Shown: in pieces, positions 17,186-26,515 of the stretch
How the letters are laid out: the number at the start of each line of letters is the position of its first letter
How positions within the stretch are numbered: position 1 is the first letter of the stretch
Translations under genes and position numbers: made by a program
The notes under the pieces: generated by a model
What the model saw: only the letters and a program-made list of their open reading frames with translations
Database searches by the model: none
Told to the model about the DNA's origin: nothing
Assembly (NCBI RefSeq): GCF_016862435.1
Contig: NZ_BOMY01000002.1
Coordinates: forward strand, 558,001-622,000
Length of the DNA: 64,000 nucleotides
Direction: 5' to 3'
From: Paractinoplanes tereljensis
GTDB lineage: Bacteria; Actinomycetota; Actinomycetes; Mycobacteriales; Micromonosporaceae

Positions 17186-20100
17186 ATGCGACGACCACAC
17201 TGGATAGTGGCGACAGTGACCGCAAGCAGCCTAATGGGAGCGATCATGATCGGCAGTCCCGCCCACGCGGCGGCGCCGGCGTTCGCGTCGTCGTTCGAAA
17301 CCGGCGATCCGCAACCGGCCTGGACCGACACGGTCGAGCGCGCCGACGGCGTGGACGGCGCCCTCAACGCCGGCATGCCGGGCAGCCTGCGCGCGCACGT
17401 CAGCGCGATCGCGGTGAACGCGCAGCCCAACGCGAACGAGAACGGCAACAACCTCAACGACGGCGACCCGGCCACCAAGTGGCTGGTGGACACCTCGCCG
17501 AGCTGGGCGCAGTACACCCTGGATGCCCCGGCGGCGGTCGTGAAGTACGCGCTGACCAGCGCCAACGACGCGCCGGAGCGGGATCCGCGGGACTGGACGC
17601 TGCAGGGCTCGGCCGACGGGTCAACCTGGACCACGGTCGACACCCGATCGGGTGAGTCGTTCGCCGACCGGTTCACCACGAACACTTACGACGTGGCGAC
17701 GCCTGCGTCCTACCCCATCTACCGGCTCACCATCACCGGGCACCCGTCCGGCAACCTCACCCAGCTCGCCGATCTGGAACTGGCCGACGCCAACACCACA
17801 CCGCCGGCTCAGGGGCCGCCGCAGAGCCGGGTCGGCAACGGGCCGGCCAGCGCGCCGACCGCGAAGGCCAACGCCGGTTACACCGGACTCCAGGCGTTCC
17901 AGCTGGCGGGACGGCACACCACGGACGGGCGCGGGTACGCGTACAGCAAAGTCTTTGATGTTGATCTGAGCGTGAGCGCGGACACCGAACTGTCGTATCT
18001 CGTCTTTCCCGAGTTCAACCGGACCGACCTCAGCAATCCGGCCACCTGGACCGCGGTGGATCTGGCCTTCACCGACGGTAGTTACCTGTCCGATCTGAAG
18101 GCGACCGATCAACACGGCGTAGTGCTCAGCCCGGCTACGCAGGGTGCGTCCAAGACCCTCTACACCGCGCAGTGGAATCAACGGACCGCACGGATCGGCG
18201 CGGTCGCGGCCGGCAAGACCATCGACCGGATCCTGGTCGGGTACGACAAGCCGAGCGGGCCGACGACCTTCCGGGCCTGGTTCGACGACATCTCGATCGG
18301 CGACGTCGCGGTCGCGACGCCCAAGACGCACCTGGCGGAGTACGCCGACACGCGGCGCGGCACCCAGTCGTCCGGCGACTTCTCGCGGGGCAACAACTTC
18401 CCGGCCACCGCGGTTCCGCACGGCTTCAACTTCTGGACGCCGGTGACCGACGCCGGCTCGACGAGCTGGCTCTACCAGTGGTCGCGGCAGAACAACGCGG
18501 CGAACCGGCCGACGATCCAGGCGTTCTCGGCCAGCCACGAGCCGTCGCCGTGGATGGGCGACCGGCAGACGTTCCAGGTCATGCCGTCGCTGGCGACCGA
18601 CGCCAACCGGACAAACCGCGCGCTCAGCTTCAGCCACGACAACGAGATCGCCAAGCCCTACTACTACGGCGTGACCTTCGACAACGGGCTCAAGACCGAG
18701 CTCGCACCGACCGACCACGCGGCACTGTTCCGGTTCACCTTCCCCGGCGACAACGCCAACCTGATCCTGGACAACGTCAACGGCAACTCCGGCCTCACCA
18801 TCGACGCCGCCAACCAGTCCTTCTCCGGCTGGTCCGACGTCAACAGCGGCAGCCTCTCGGCCGGCTGGACCCGCCTGTTCGTCTACGCCACGGTGGACGC
18901 TCCGATCACCGCCAGCGGCATGCTGACCAGCGGAAACCGGCCGTCGACCGGCTACCTGAAGTTCGGCGCGCGCACCGCCAACCTGCGGATCGCCACCTCA
19001 CTGATCAGCGTGGCCCAGGCCAAGCACAACCTCGACCTGGAGATCGCGCCGGACGCGACGCTCGAATCGGTGCGGGATGCCGCGCTGAAGCAGTGGGACG
19101 CCAAGATGAAGACGATCGAGGTCGAGGGCGCCTCGGAGGACCAGCTCACGACGCTGTACTCCAACCTGTACCGGCTGTTCCTCTACCCGAACTCGGCCTA
19201 CGAGAACACCGGAACGAATGCGGAGCCGGTCTTCAAGCACACCGTCCAGTCGGCGGTCAGCTCGCCGGCCAGCACCCCGACCGAGACCGGAGCGCCGGTC
19301 AAGGACGGGAAGGTGTACGTCAACAACGGGTTCTGGGACACCTATCGCACTACGTGGCCGGCCTATTCGCTGCTCACCCCGAGTGACGCCGGCGAGATGG
19401 TCAACGGGTTCGTGCAGCAGTACAAGGACGGCGGATGGATCTCGCGCTGGTCGTCCCCCGGGTACGCCAACCTGATGGTCGGGACCAGTTCGGACGTTGC
19501 CTTTGCCGACGCGTACCTCAAGGGGGTCAAAGGTTTTGATGTTGAGGCGGCCTATCAGGCGGCGCTGAAGAACGCGACGGTCACCCCGCCCAACCAGAAC
19601 GTCGGGCGGAAGGCGCTCGCCACCTCGATCTTCAAGGGGTACACGCCGTCGGACGCCACCGGCGAGGCGATGTCGTGGGCGATGGACGGTTACATCAACG
19701 ACTTCGGCATCGCGAACATGGCGGCGGCGCTCGGCAAGACCGAGGAGGCCGAGTACTTCCGGAACCGGGCGCTGAACTACGTCAACATGTTCGACCCGAG
19801 CGTCGGATTCTTCCAGGGTAGAGATTCCAGCGGCCGATTCCGGAACACCGCCGACACCTACGACCCGCGGGTCTGGGGGTACGACTACACCGAGACCGAT
19901 GGCTGGAACATGGCGTTCCACGTGCCGCAGGACGGGCAGGGCCTGGCCAATCTTTATGGCGGCAAACAGGGGCTGGCCGACAAGCTGGACCAATTCTTCG
20001 CGACCCCGGAGACGGCCGGTTTCCCCGGCTCCTACGGCGGCACGATCCACGAGATGCTCGAGGCCCGCGACGTGCGAATGGGCCAGTGGGGCTTCAGCAA

Positions 20101-21364
20101 CCAGCCCTCGCACCACATTCCGTACATGTACAACTTCGCCGGTCAGCCGTCGAAAACGCAGGCGCTGGTCCGGGAGGCATTGTCCCGGCTCTATCTGGGC
20201 AGCGAGATCGGCCAGGGTTACCCCGGCGACGAGGACAACGGCGAGATGTCGGGGTGGCAGGTGTTCTCGGCGCTCGGCTTCTACCCGTTGCAGATGGGCA
20301 GCCCGGCGTACGCGATCGGTTCCCCGCTCTTCACCAAGGCCACGGTCAACCTGGAGAACGGCAAGAAGATCGTCATCAATGCCCCGGCCAATTCGGCGAA
20401 GAACGTCTACGTCCAGGGTTTGAAAATCAACGGCAAGACCTATGCGAGTACGTCGTTGCCGCACTCGTTGCTGGCCGACGGAGCGACCCTCGACTTCGAC
20501 ATGGGCTCGAAGCCGTCGTCGTGGGGTGCCGACTCCCCGCCGCCGTCGCTGACCACCGGTTCCTCGGTGGCGTCGCCGCTGCGCGACCTGACCGGCCCCG
20601 GTAAGGGCACCGCGTCCCTTCCGGTCCTGGTCGACGACACCTCGGCGACCCGGGCGGCGGTGCCCGGCTCGTTCACCTACACCTTCGGCAGCGCCGGCGA
20701 GGAAGCCACCTATTACACCCTGACCTCGGCCGACACCACCGGCACCGACCCGGCATCGTGGACCCTGCGCGGCTCCTACGACGGCACCACCTGGGCCACC
20801 ATCGACAGCCGCACTGCGCAGACCTTCGACTGGCGACTGCAGACCAGGCCGTTCAAAATCGCCAACCCGGGCCGCTACAAGTACTACGCGCTGGACCTGA
20901 CCGGCTCGCTGGCCGAGGTGGAGTTGCTCGGTAACCCCGCACCGGCCTGCACCACCACGATCGCCGACCAGGTGAGCGGCGCCCTGACGGTGAAGTCGGG
21001 CGTCACCTGCCTGGCCCCCGGCGCCACGGTGACCGGCCTGGTCACGGTGGTCAAGGGCGCGTCGCTCTACGCCACCGGCGCCACCCTGAAGGCGGCGGTG
21101 ACCGCCACCGGCGCCGGCACCCTGTCCCTGCTCAACTCCACGGTGACCGGCGCGATCACGGCCACGAACTCCGGCCCGACAGCCCTGGAACACAACACCA
21201 TCCGCGGTTTCGTCACCCTGACGTCCGGCCACGGCTCGACGGTGGTCGCGGCCAACAACATCAACGGCTCCCTGACGTGTACGGCCAATCAGCCCCCGCC
21301 GGTGAACAACGGCCTGCCCAACGCCGGGACGGGCATCCGCCTCGGCCAGTGCAGCAAGCTCTAG
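17186..21364 (+). CDS. Secreted GH92 alpha-mannosidase with discoidin-like and repeat domains, 1392 aa
   Basis: GAGGAG precedes the ATG. A signal peptide ends at AHA (residues ~25-28). Residues ~70-200 form a discoidin-like sugar-binding domain (PATKWLVDT..WAQYTLD). The GH92 catalytic region spans ~390-1120, with HHIPYMYNFAGQPSKTQ and GDEDNGEMSGWQVFSALGFYP as family signatures. A second discoidin-like domain follows (~1150-1250), then a C-terminal region of ~140 residues made of short V/T/G/A-rich repeats bounded by cysteines. GH92 enzymes are calcium-dependent exo-alpha-mannosidases that trim mannan or N-glycans. It is followed by a strong terminator and is probably single-gene. Confidence 0.92.
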   Translation: MRRPHWIVATVTASSLMGAIMIGSPAHAAAPAFASSFETGDPQPAWTDTVERADGVDGALNAGMPGSLRAHVSAIAVNAQPNANENGNNLNDGDPATKWLVDTSPSWAQYTLDAPAAVVKYALTSANDAPERDPRDWTLQGSADGSTWTTVDTRSGESFADRFTTNTYDVATPASYPIYRLTITGHPSGNLTQLADLELADANTTPPAQGPPQSRVGNGPASAPTAKANAGYTGLQAFQLAGRHTTDGRGYAYSKVFDVDLSVSADTELSYLVFPEFNRTDLSNPATWTAVDLAFTDGSYLSDLKATDQHGVVLSPATQGASKTLYTAQWNQRTARIGAVAAGKTIDRILVGYDKPSGPTTFRAWFDDISIGDVAVATPKTHLAEYADTRRGTQSSGDFSRGNNFPATAVPHGFNFWTPVTDAGSTSWLYQWSRQNNAANRPTIQAFSASHEPSPWMGDRQTFQVMPSLATDANRTNRALSFSHDNEIAKPYYYGVTFDNGLKTELAPTDHAALFRFTFPGDNANLILDNVNGNSGLTIDAANQSFSGWSDVNSGSLSAGWTRLFVYATVDAPITASGMLTSGNRPSTGYLKFGARTANLRIATSLISVAQAKHNLDLEIAPDATLESVRDAALKQWDAKMKTIEVEGASEDQLTTLYSNLYRLFLYPNSAYENTGTNAEPVFKHTVQSAVSSPASTPTETGAPVKDGKVYVNNGFWDTYRTTWPAYSLLTPSDAGEMVNGFVQQYKDGGWISRWSSPGYANLMVGTSSDVAFADAYLKGVKGFDVEAAYQAALKNATVTPPNQNVGRKALATSIFKGYTPSDATGEAMSWAMDGYINDFGIANMAAALGKTEEAEYFRNRALNYVNMFDPSVGFFQGRDSSGRFRNTADTYDPRVWGYDYTETDGWNMAFHVPQDGQGLANLYGGKQGLADKLDQFFATPETAGFPGSYGGTIHEMLEARDVRMGQWGFSNQPSHHIPYMYNFAGQPSKTQALVREALSRLYLGSEIGQGYPGDEDNGEMSGWQVFSALGFYPLQMGSPAYAIGSPLFTKATVNLENGKKIVINAPANSAKNVYVQGLKINGKTYASTSLPHSLLADGATLDFDMGSKPSSWGADSPPPSLTTGSSVASPLRDLTGPGKGTASLPVLVDDTSATRAAVPGSFTYTFGSAGEEATYYTLTSADTTGTDPASWTLRGSYDGTTWATIDSRTAQTFDWRLQTRPFKIANPGRYKYYALDLTGSLAEVELLGNPAPACTTTIADQVSGALTVKSGVTCLAPGATVTGLVTVVKGASLYATGATLKAAVTATGAGTLSLLNSTVTGAITATNSGPTALEHNTIRGFVTLTSGHGSTVVAANNINGSLTCTANQPPPVNNGLPNAGTGIRLGQCSKL

Positions 21365-21367
21365 TCA

Positions 21368-21402
21368 GCAGGCTGGCCGGGCCCTGTGCCCGGCCAGCCT
21401 GC
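21368..21402 (+). terminator. Rho-independent-type hairpin after GH92
   Basis: A perfect 15-bp GC-rich stem (starting GCAGGCTGGCC) with a 5-nt loop CCTGT begins 4 nt after the GH92 stop codon. No T-tract follows, as is common in actinomycetes. Confidence 0.8.
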
Positions 21403-21467
21403 GTATATCGCCGGCATATCGGAAACCGCATACGCCATGGCAACGGCCGGGCGGCTTGAGTAACGGC

Positions 21468-22670
21468 ATGAACGCATCGATCGGGAAGATCAACCGTCGG
21501 CGTCTGATCGGATGGGGCGGGCTGGCCGCGGCCGGCGCGCCCCTCCTTGGCGCCGGGCCCGCCCACGCCGCCGGTATTCCACCGGGCACCCGGCCGGGCG
21601 GGCCCTACGACCGGTACGTGGCTCAGTTGGCCGCCGAAGGCAAGTTCTCCGGGGTGGTGCTGCTCGCCCATCGGGGCCGGACGGTGCTGTCCCGCAGTTA
21701 CGGCCTGGCCGACCGGGAGCGTGGAATCCCCAACCGGGAGAGCACCGCGTTCGCCCTCAGCTCGGCCGGCAAACCGTTCCACGCGGTGGCCATCCTGCAG
21801 CTGGCGCAGCAGGGCCGGCTGCAGCTGTCCGACCCGGTGGGTAAATACCTGACCGGCTTCGACCCGGCGATCGCCGAGCGGGTGACCATCCACCACCTGC
21901 TCTCCGGCCTCTCCGGGACGGACACCCCGGCCGAGGACGTGCAGCGCGTCTTCCGGAGCCGGGACGAGGTGCGCGGTTACTACCAGCAGCGGGCCCGGCA
22001 GGCGACCCTGGTCGGCATCCCCGGCGTCCCCAGCCCCACCCACCAGGAGGCCGAGACCACCATTCCGGCGTTGCTGGTGGAGGCCCTCACCGGCGGGACG
22101 TACTGGGACTACGTCGAGGAGAACATCTTCCGGCGCGCCGGGATGACCGGGTCGGCGTTCTACACAAGGCCGCAGTGGCTCACCGACCGGCATCTCGCCC
22201 ACCCGTACATGACGGTGGCCGACGGCAGCCGGGTGGACGCCGTCCGCCACCTGGATCAGGGCAGCCCGTACCCGTATATCCTGGGCAAGAACCCAGGCCG
22301 CGCCTTCATCGACGCCCCCGGCGACGGCGGTTTCGCCACCGCCCCGGATCTGGTCCGGTTCACCCAGGCCCTGACCGACGGCACGCTCCTGGACCGCCCT
22401 TGGTCCGACGTGTTCCTGGCCCCCAAGATCCCGCACGGACCGACGTCCTTCGCCGCGTACGGCCTATCACTCGACATAGTCGGCGGCCAGTCGGCCTACC
22501 AGCGAGCCGGCGGCAACCCCGGCGTAGGCGCCAACTGGAGCATCTATCCGGACACCGGCTGGACCGGCGTAATCCTCAGCAACCACGACAACTTCCCACT
22601 GGTGGAGATGCTCGGCCAGGAGGTGCAGGCAATCACCGGAGTAGCCCCCGGCGAGAGCGAGGGCGGCTGA
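21468..22670 (+). CDS. Exported serine hydrolase of the beta-lactamase/PBP4-like family, 400 aa
   Basis: A twin-arginine signal (NRRRLIGWGGLAAAGAPLLG, cleaved near AHA) exports the folded protein. The family SxxK motif is present in SSAGKPF, followed by HHLLSGLSG and the C-terminal GVILSNHDN region. At the position where the family has YxN (usually YSN before the helix ALLVEA) this chain reads THQE, so the catalytic tyrosine seems to be missing. It may be a binding protein or use another base. Start: ATG 21468, or TTG 21456 four residues upstream. No neighbour suggests its substrate. Confidence 0.85.
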   Translation: MNASIGKINRRRLIGWGGLAAAGAPLLGAGPAHAAGIPPGTRPGGPYDRYVAQLAAEGKFSGVVLLAHRGRTVLSRSYGLADRERGIPNRESTAFALSSAGKPFHAVAILQLAQQGRLQLSDPVGKYLTGFDPAIAERVTIHHLLSGLSGTDTPAEDVQRVFRSRDEVRGYYQQRARQATLVGIPGVPSPTHQEAETTIPALLVEALTGGTYWDYVEENIFRRAGMTGSAFYTRPQWLTDRHLAHPYMTVADGSRVDAVRHLDQGSPYPYILGKNPGRAFIDAPGDGGFATAPDLVRFTQALTDGTLLDRPWSDVFLAPKIPHGPTSFAAYGLSLDIVGGQSAYQRAGGNPGVGANWSIYPDTGWTGVILSNHDNFPLVEMLGQEVQAITGVAPGESEGG

Positions 22671-22712
22671 TCCACCCGCCCTCGACGGTGGCAACACAGT
22701 AGATTCGGGGGT

Positions 22713-23135
22713 ATGTCCGAAGAGCAACTGTGGGGCGTCATTGCCGGCGGGAATCTTGGCACGGTGGCGACCATCAAGAAGGACGGGCGGCCTCAGCTGT
22801 CCGATGTCAGCTACACCGCTGGGGACGACCGGGTCATTCGGTTCTCTACCCGGACCGCGCTGGCCAAGGTGCACAACCTGCGCCGGGATCCGCGGGTCAG
22901 CATCAAGGTCACCGCGGCCGGTGGCTGGGGTTACGCGGTCGGTGAGGGGACGGCGGAGCTCAGTGCGGTCTCCTGGGCCGAGGACGACGCGACCGTCGAG
23001 GAGCTGATCGAGATCTACCGGGCGATCGCCGGCAAGGAGCACCCGGACTGGGACGACTATCGGCGGGCCATGGTGGCGGACGGCCGGCTGGTCGTCCGCA
23101 TCCACGTCGAGCACCTCTACGGCTGGACTCAGTAA
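22713..23135 (+). CDS. PPOX-class F420-dependent oxidoreductase, 140 aa
   Basis: A split-barrel flavin/deazaflavin-binding protein: GTVATIKKDGRPQLSDVSY at the start, RALAK-type segment TALAKVHNLRRDPRVSIKV in the middle and YRAIAGKEHPDWDDYRRAM near the end match the actinobacterial TIGR03618-like family. Such proteins bind F420 and reduce or sense small substrates. It has no operon partner; its 3' end overlaps the convergent second GH92 gene by 7 bp. Confidence 0.88.
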   Translation: MSEEQLWGVIAGGNLGTVATIKKDGRPQLSDVSYTAGDDRVIRFSTRTALAKVHNLRRDPRVSIKVTAAGGWGYAVGEGTAELSAVSWAEDDATVEELIEIYRAIAGKEHPDWDDYRRAMVADGRLVVRIHVEHLYGWTQ

Positions 23136-26100
23136 AGGCTGAGTGCGTACAGATAAAGGCCTGACAAAGCGGGCAGCGTCAGTGAACGCACCTGCTTTCC
23201 CTCGGCCGCGGGGACGGTCACGCCGAACAGGCTGACCGGCGGGCCGTCGACGCCCTGGCCGGCCTTGATCCGGTGGTCCATGGCCAGCAGCGTCGTGGTG
23301 CCGGCCGCCGGGCCGGCACACCAGTCGGCCACGGTGAGCGGCACCGACGCGTAGCTTCCGTCGGTGTAACCGACCGTAAGGCCGCCGCTGACCGGGCCGT
23401 TGTGGCTGGTCACGACGAGGTGCGCGCCGCCGAAACCGCCGGGCAGCAGCAGGGGCTGGCCGGCGAACGGCACGAAGTTCGGCGCGGTGCCGGCCGGCGA
23501 CGGCGCGTTGTACGTGACGCCGGCCCAGGTCACCGGGCCGGCCGCCGGCAGAAGATCAGCGTCGAAACTCCAGCCGCCGCCGTCGAAATTGCCCTCGCCG
23601 GGCGCGCTCACCGTCGCGGTGCCGTCGCGGGTCAGGGCCGGGCCAAGATCAACAGCGCAACCCGAGGCAAAGGCACAGGTCAACGGCGTACTGACGACCA
23701 AGCTCGCCGTCGTTTCCACCGGCTGGGCGCCGGTCACGCTCACCATCAGAGGGTACGAGGCGAGCGCCGCCCCCTGCGGGGCCGTGACCGTTACCGCCGC
23801 GGTGGCGGAAACCGGATGATGGCGTGACGTGATTGGCCGAGGCTGCCGTACTGTCACACCCCACCCGTCGGGCACCGTGGCCTCGATCCGCGGGCGCAGC
23901 ACACCGGGAGCCTGGCCGACCAGGTCCACGGTCAGCGTGACGCTGCCACCGGGAGCCAGGGCGGCCGACGACGGCCGGATCGCGGCGTCGAGGTGGGTGC
24001 GGTTGTCGGCCGGTGCCTGGTTGACCGAGGGCGGCTGGTCGGCGGCCGCCGTGCCCCAGCGGGACGGGCTGTCGCCGAGGGTGTGCGCGATCGTGCCGCC
24101 CGACCCGATCGCCGACCAGGGGATCCAGTTCTTGGCCAGCGCCCGCCCGCCGACCGCGACCCGCTGGATGTAGCGGCGGGTGTCCGAGGCCCCGGGCGCG
24201 GTGATGGTCAGCGGGTGCCCGGCCACGTCGACCACCGCGGACGGGAACTGCGGGCTGGACACGGCCAGGAAGTTGGCGCCGCTCATGGTCGGGTACAGGC
24301 CGAGCGAGGAGAACACGTACCAGGCGCTCATCGTGCCGAGGTCGTCGTTGCCGGTCATCCCGTCGGGGCCGGTGGTGAACAGGGTCATCGCCGCCCGCAC
24401 CACCGTCGCGGTCTTGGCGGGCGCGCCGGCCCAGTGATAGAGGTACGGCGCGAGCAAATCCGGTTCGTTGTTCGGGTTGTAGGTGTGTTTCGAGTAGTAC
24501 TCATAGGGGCTGGCGATCCAGTCGGTGCGGGCGGTGCCGGCCGGGTCGGTGAGCAGGTGGGGATAGGCGAAGAAGTCGTCGAGCCGCTGCTCGGTGTCGC
24601 GCCGCCCACCCATCAGCCCGACCAGCCCGGCCGGGTCCTGCGGCACCAGCCACTGGTACTGGTAGGCGCCGCCCTCGTGGAACTGCTCGGCCGCGGCCAC
24701 CGGGTCGTACGGGGTGAGCCAGGTGCCGTCCACCGTGCGCGGCCGGAACTGGCCGATCGAGGAGTCCCACAGGTTGCGGTACCACTGGCCGCGCCCGGCG
24801 AAGACCTGAGCGTCCGATGCAAAACCGAGCCCGGCGGCCATCAGGGCCAGGGAAGCGTCGGCCGCCGCGTATTCGAGGGTCGCCGAGGCCGGGTGCTGGC
24901 AGTCGTTGTCGCCGCCCTTGGCCACGCAGTCGGTGCCGACCTTCAGGCCCGACGGGATGTACCCACGATCCGCGTAGTACCTGATCCCGGTACGCCCGTT
25001 GTAGGGCGACGACGACGGCGGCTCGCTGAGTGCGTTGGCGCGCAGTAGCCCGTACGCCTCCTGCTCATGGCCTTGAAGCAGGCCTTTCGACCAGGCCTCG
25101 ACCAGGAACGGGGTGACCGGGTCACCGGTCATGATGTTGGTTTCGCTGTTGGCCAGGGCCCAGCGCGGCAGCCAGCCGCCGTCCCGCCCGATCGCCAGCA
25201 CCGACAACGCGACGTCCCGAGCGACGCCCGGGGTGAGCAGTTCGAGCAGCTGGTTCTGCGGGCGGTAGGTGTCCCAGAGGGAGAAGTTCTGGTACGGCGT
25301 GTAGCCGTCGGCCCGGTGCACAGCCCGGTCGAAGCCGACGTAGGACCCGTCCACGTCGCCGGCCAGGTTCGGGTGCAGCAGCGAGTGGTAGAGCGCGGTG
25401 TAGAAGGCGATGCGCCGGTCCGCCGTACCCCCGCCGATGTTGATTTTGGCCAGCGCATCCACCCACGAAGCCCGCAGCGACGCACGAACCTGGTCGAAGT
25501 CGTAGCCGTCGCCGGTCTCGGCGGCGAGGTTGGCCCGCGCCCCGGCCAGGCCGGTGTAGGACAGCCCGACCTTGACCACCACGCTTTCCGAATCCGACGG
25601 AAACGACACGAACGCGCCGTTGCCGCCACTGCCGGCGGCATCCCGGGAGCCGGCCGTGATCGCCGACCCGCGCCACGTGCCGAACGAGGCGAACGGCCGG
25701 TCGAAGGAGGCGGTGAAGTAGACGGTGTGGTCGTCCTTGCCGGCGCAGAAGTTGCCGGCGTGCACCCGGCCCTCGACGGTCCGGTCCCCCACCACGTGGA
25801 TCTCCGAGTCGAATACCGACTGGTTGGCCTTACCGGTGTTGAACAGGACGTTCGCGGCGCTTCCGGCCGGGAACGTGTAGCGCTGCCAGCCGGTGCGCGC
25901 GGTCGCGGTCAGTTCTGCGTCGACGCCGTAACGAGAAAGGCCGACCCGGTAGTAGCCGGGCGTGGCCTCCTCGTCGACGTGCGAGTAGGCCGAGCGGTAG
26001 GCGGCCGGGTCCACGCTGGTGATCGCCCCGGTGGTCGGCATCATCGGCAGTTCGCCGGCCACCCCACAGCCGACGCCGGAGAGGTGCGTCTGGCTGAAGC

Positions 26101-26314
26101 CGTAGATGCTGCTCTGCTTGTAGTCGTAGCCGCCCTGGCCACCGGTGTCCGGGCTGACCTGCACCATGCCGAAGGGCGCACTCGCGCCGGGAAAGGTGTT
26201 GCCGAAGTTCTCGGTGCCTACGAGGGGGTTCACCAGGTCTACCGGTTGTTCGATCGGGGCCGGCGCCACCAGTAGAGCGGCGAGCAGCGCGACGGCCGAG
26301 GCGATAGCGGTCAT
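23129..26314 (-). CDS. Secreted GH92 alpha-mannosidase, NEW3/NPCBM-associated, 1061 aa
   Basis: ATG 26314 follows GGAGG by 5 nt and begins a signal peptide (AVALLAALLVAPAP). The GH92 catalytic domain starts at once (VDLVNPLVGTENFGNTFPGASAPFGMVQVSPDT is the family opening region) and runs to ~760, including PYLYHWAGAPAKT and GNDDLGTMSAWYVFSSLGLYP. Next come a NEW3-type beta sandwich (~800-890) and a C-terminal NPCBM-like carbohydrate-binding domain (~890-1061). It releases mannose from exported glycans. It differs from the other GH92 gene in accessory domains, so it is a paralogue rather than a recent copy. Confidence 0.92.
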   Translation of the reverse strand: MTAIASAVALLAALLVAPAPIEQPVDLVNPLVGTENFGNTFPGASAPFGMVQVSPDTGGQGGYDYKQSSIYGFSQTHLSGVGCGVAGELPMMPTTGAITSVDPAAYRSAYSHVDEEATPGYYRVGLSRYGVDAELTATARTGWQRYTFPAGSAANVLFNTGKANQSVFDSEIHVVGDRTVEGRVHAGNFCAGKDDHTVYFTASFDRPFASFGTWRGSAITAGSRDAAGSGGNGAFVSFPSDSESVVVKVGLSYTGLAGARANLAAETGDGYDFDQVRASLRASWVDALAKINIGGGTADRRIAFYTALYHSLLHPNLAGDVDGSYVGFDRAVHRADGYTPYQNFSLWDTYRPQNQLLELLTPGVARDVALSVLAIGRDGGWLPRWALANSETNIMTGDPVTPFLVEAWSKGLLQGHEQEAYGLLRANALSEPPSSSPYNGRTGIRYYADRGYIPSGLKVGTDCVAKGGDNDCQHPASATLEYAAADASLALMAAGLGFASDAQVFAGRGQWYRNLWDSSIGQFRPRTVDGTWLTPYDPVAAAEQFHEGGAYQYQWLVPQDPAGLVGLMGGRRDTEQRLDDFFAYPHLLTDPAGTARTDWIASPYEYYSKHTYNPNNEPDLLAPYLYHWAGAPAKTATVVRAAMTLFTTGPDGMTGNDDLGTMSAWYVFSSLGLYPTMSGANFLAVSSPQFPSAVVDVAGHPLTITAPGASDTRRYIQRVAVGGRALAKNWIPWSAIGSGGTIAHTLGDSPSRWGTAAADQPPSVNQAPADNRTHLDAAIRPSSAALAPGGSVTLTVDLVGQAPGVLRPRIEATVPDGWGVTVRQPRPITSRHHPVSATAAVTVTAPQGAALASYPLMVSVTGAQPVETTASLVVSTPLTCAFASGCAVDLGPALTRDGTATVSAPGEGNFDGGGWSFDADLLPAAGPVTWAGVTYNAPSPAGTAPNFVPFAGQPLLLPGGFGGAHLVVTSHNGPVSGGLTVGYTDGSYASVPLTVADWCAGPAAGTTTLLAMDHRIKAGQGVDGPPVSLFGVTVPAAEGKQVRSLTLPALSGLYLYALSLY

Positions 26315-26347
26315 GGAAACCTCCCGTGACGAGCGTGATCTGCCGTT

Positions 26348-26359
26348 GACAACGTTGTC
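26348..26359. promoter_or_regulatory. LacI-type operator between GH92 and GGDEF/EAL genes
   Basis: GACAACGTTGTC is a perfect palindrome with a central CG, 34 bp upstream of the GH92 start at 26314. It overlaps a TTGACA hexamer at 26346-26351 on the plus strand. A second half-site, GTGACAAC, follows at 26368-26375. The core matches the operator before the first GH92 gene except for one symmetrical base pair. Confidence 0.6.
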
Positions 26360-26515
26360 GCAAGCAAGTGACAACAGTCAATGCGTCTGCACCCGATTTG
26401 CACCCGGCGCCACAGGCTCTGCCCAGGAAAACCCTCATGCCGCCGCGCCCGGTCCCGATCTCCCGGTACAGCCGTCCATCTCGGGACGGCCACCACCGGA
26501 CCGGAGACACGTCTG

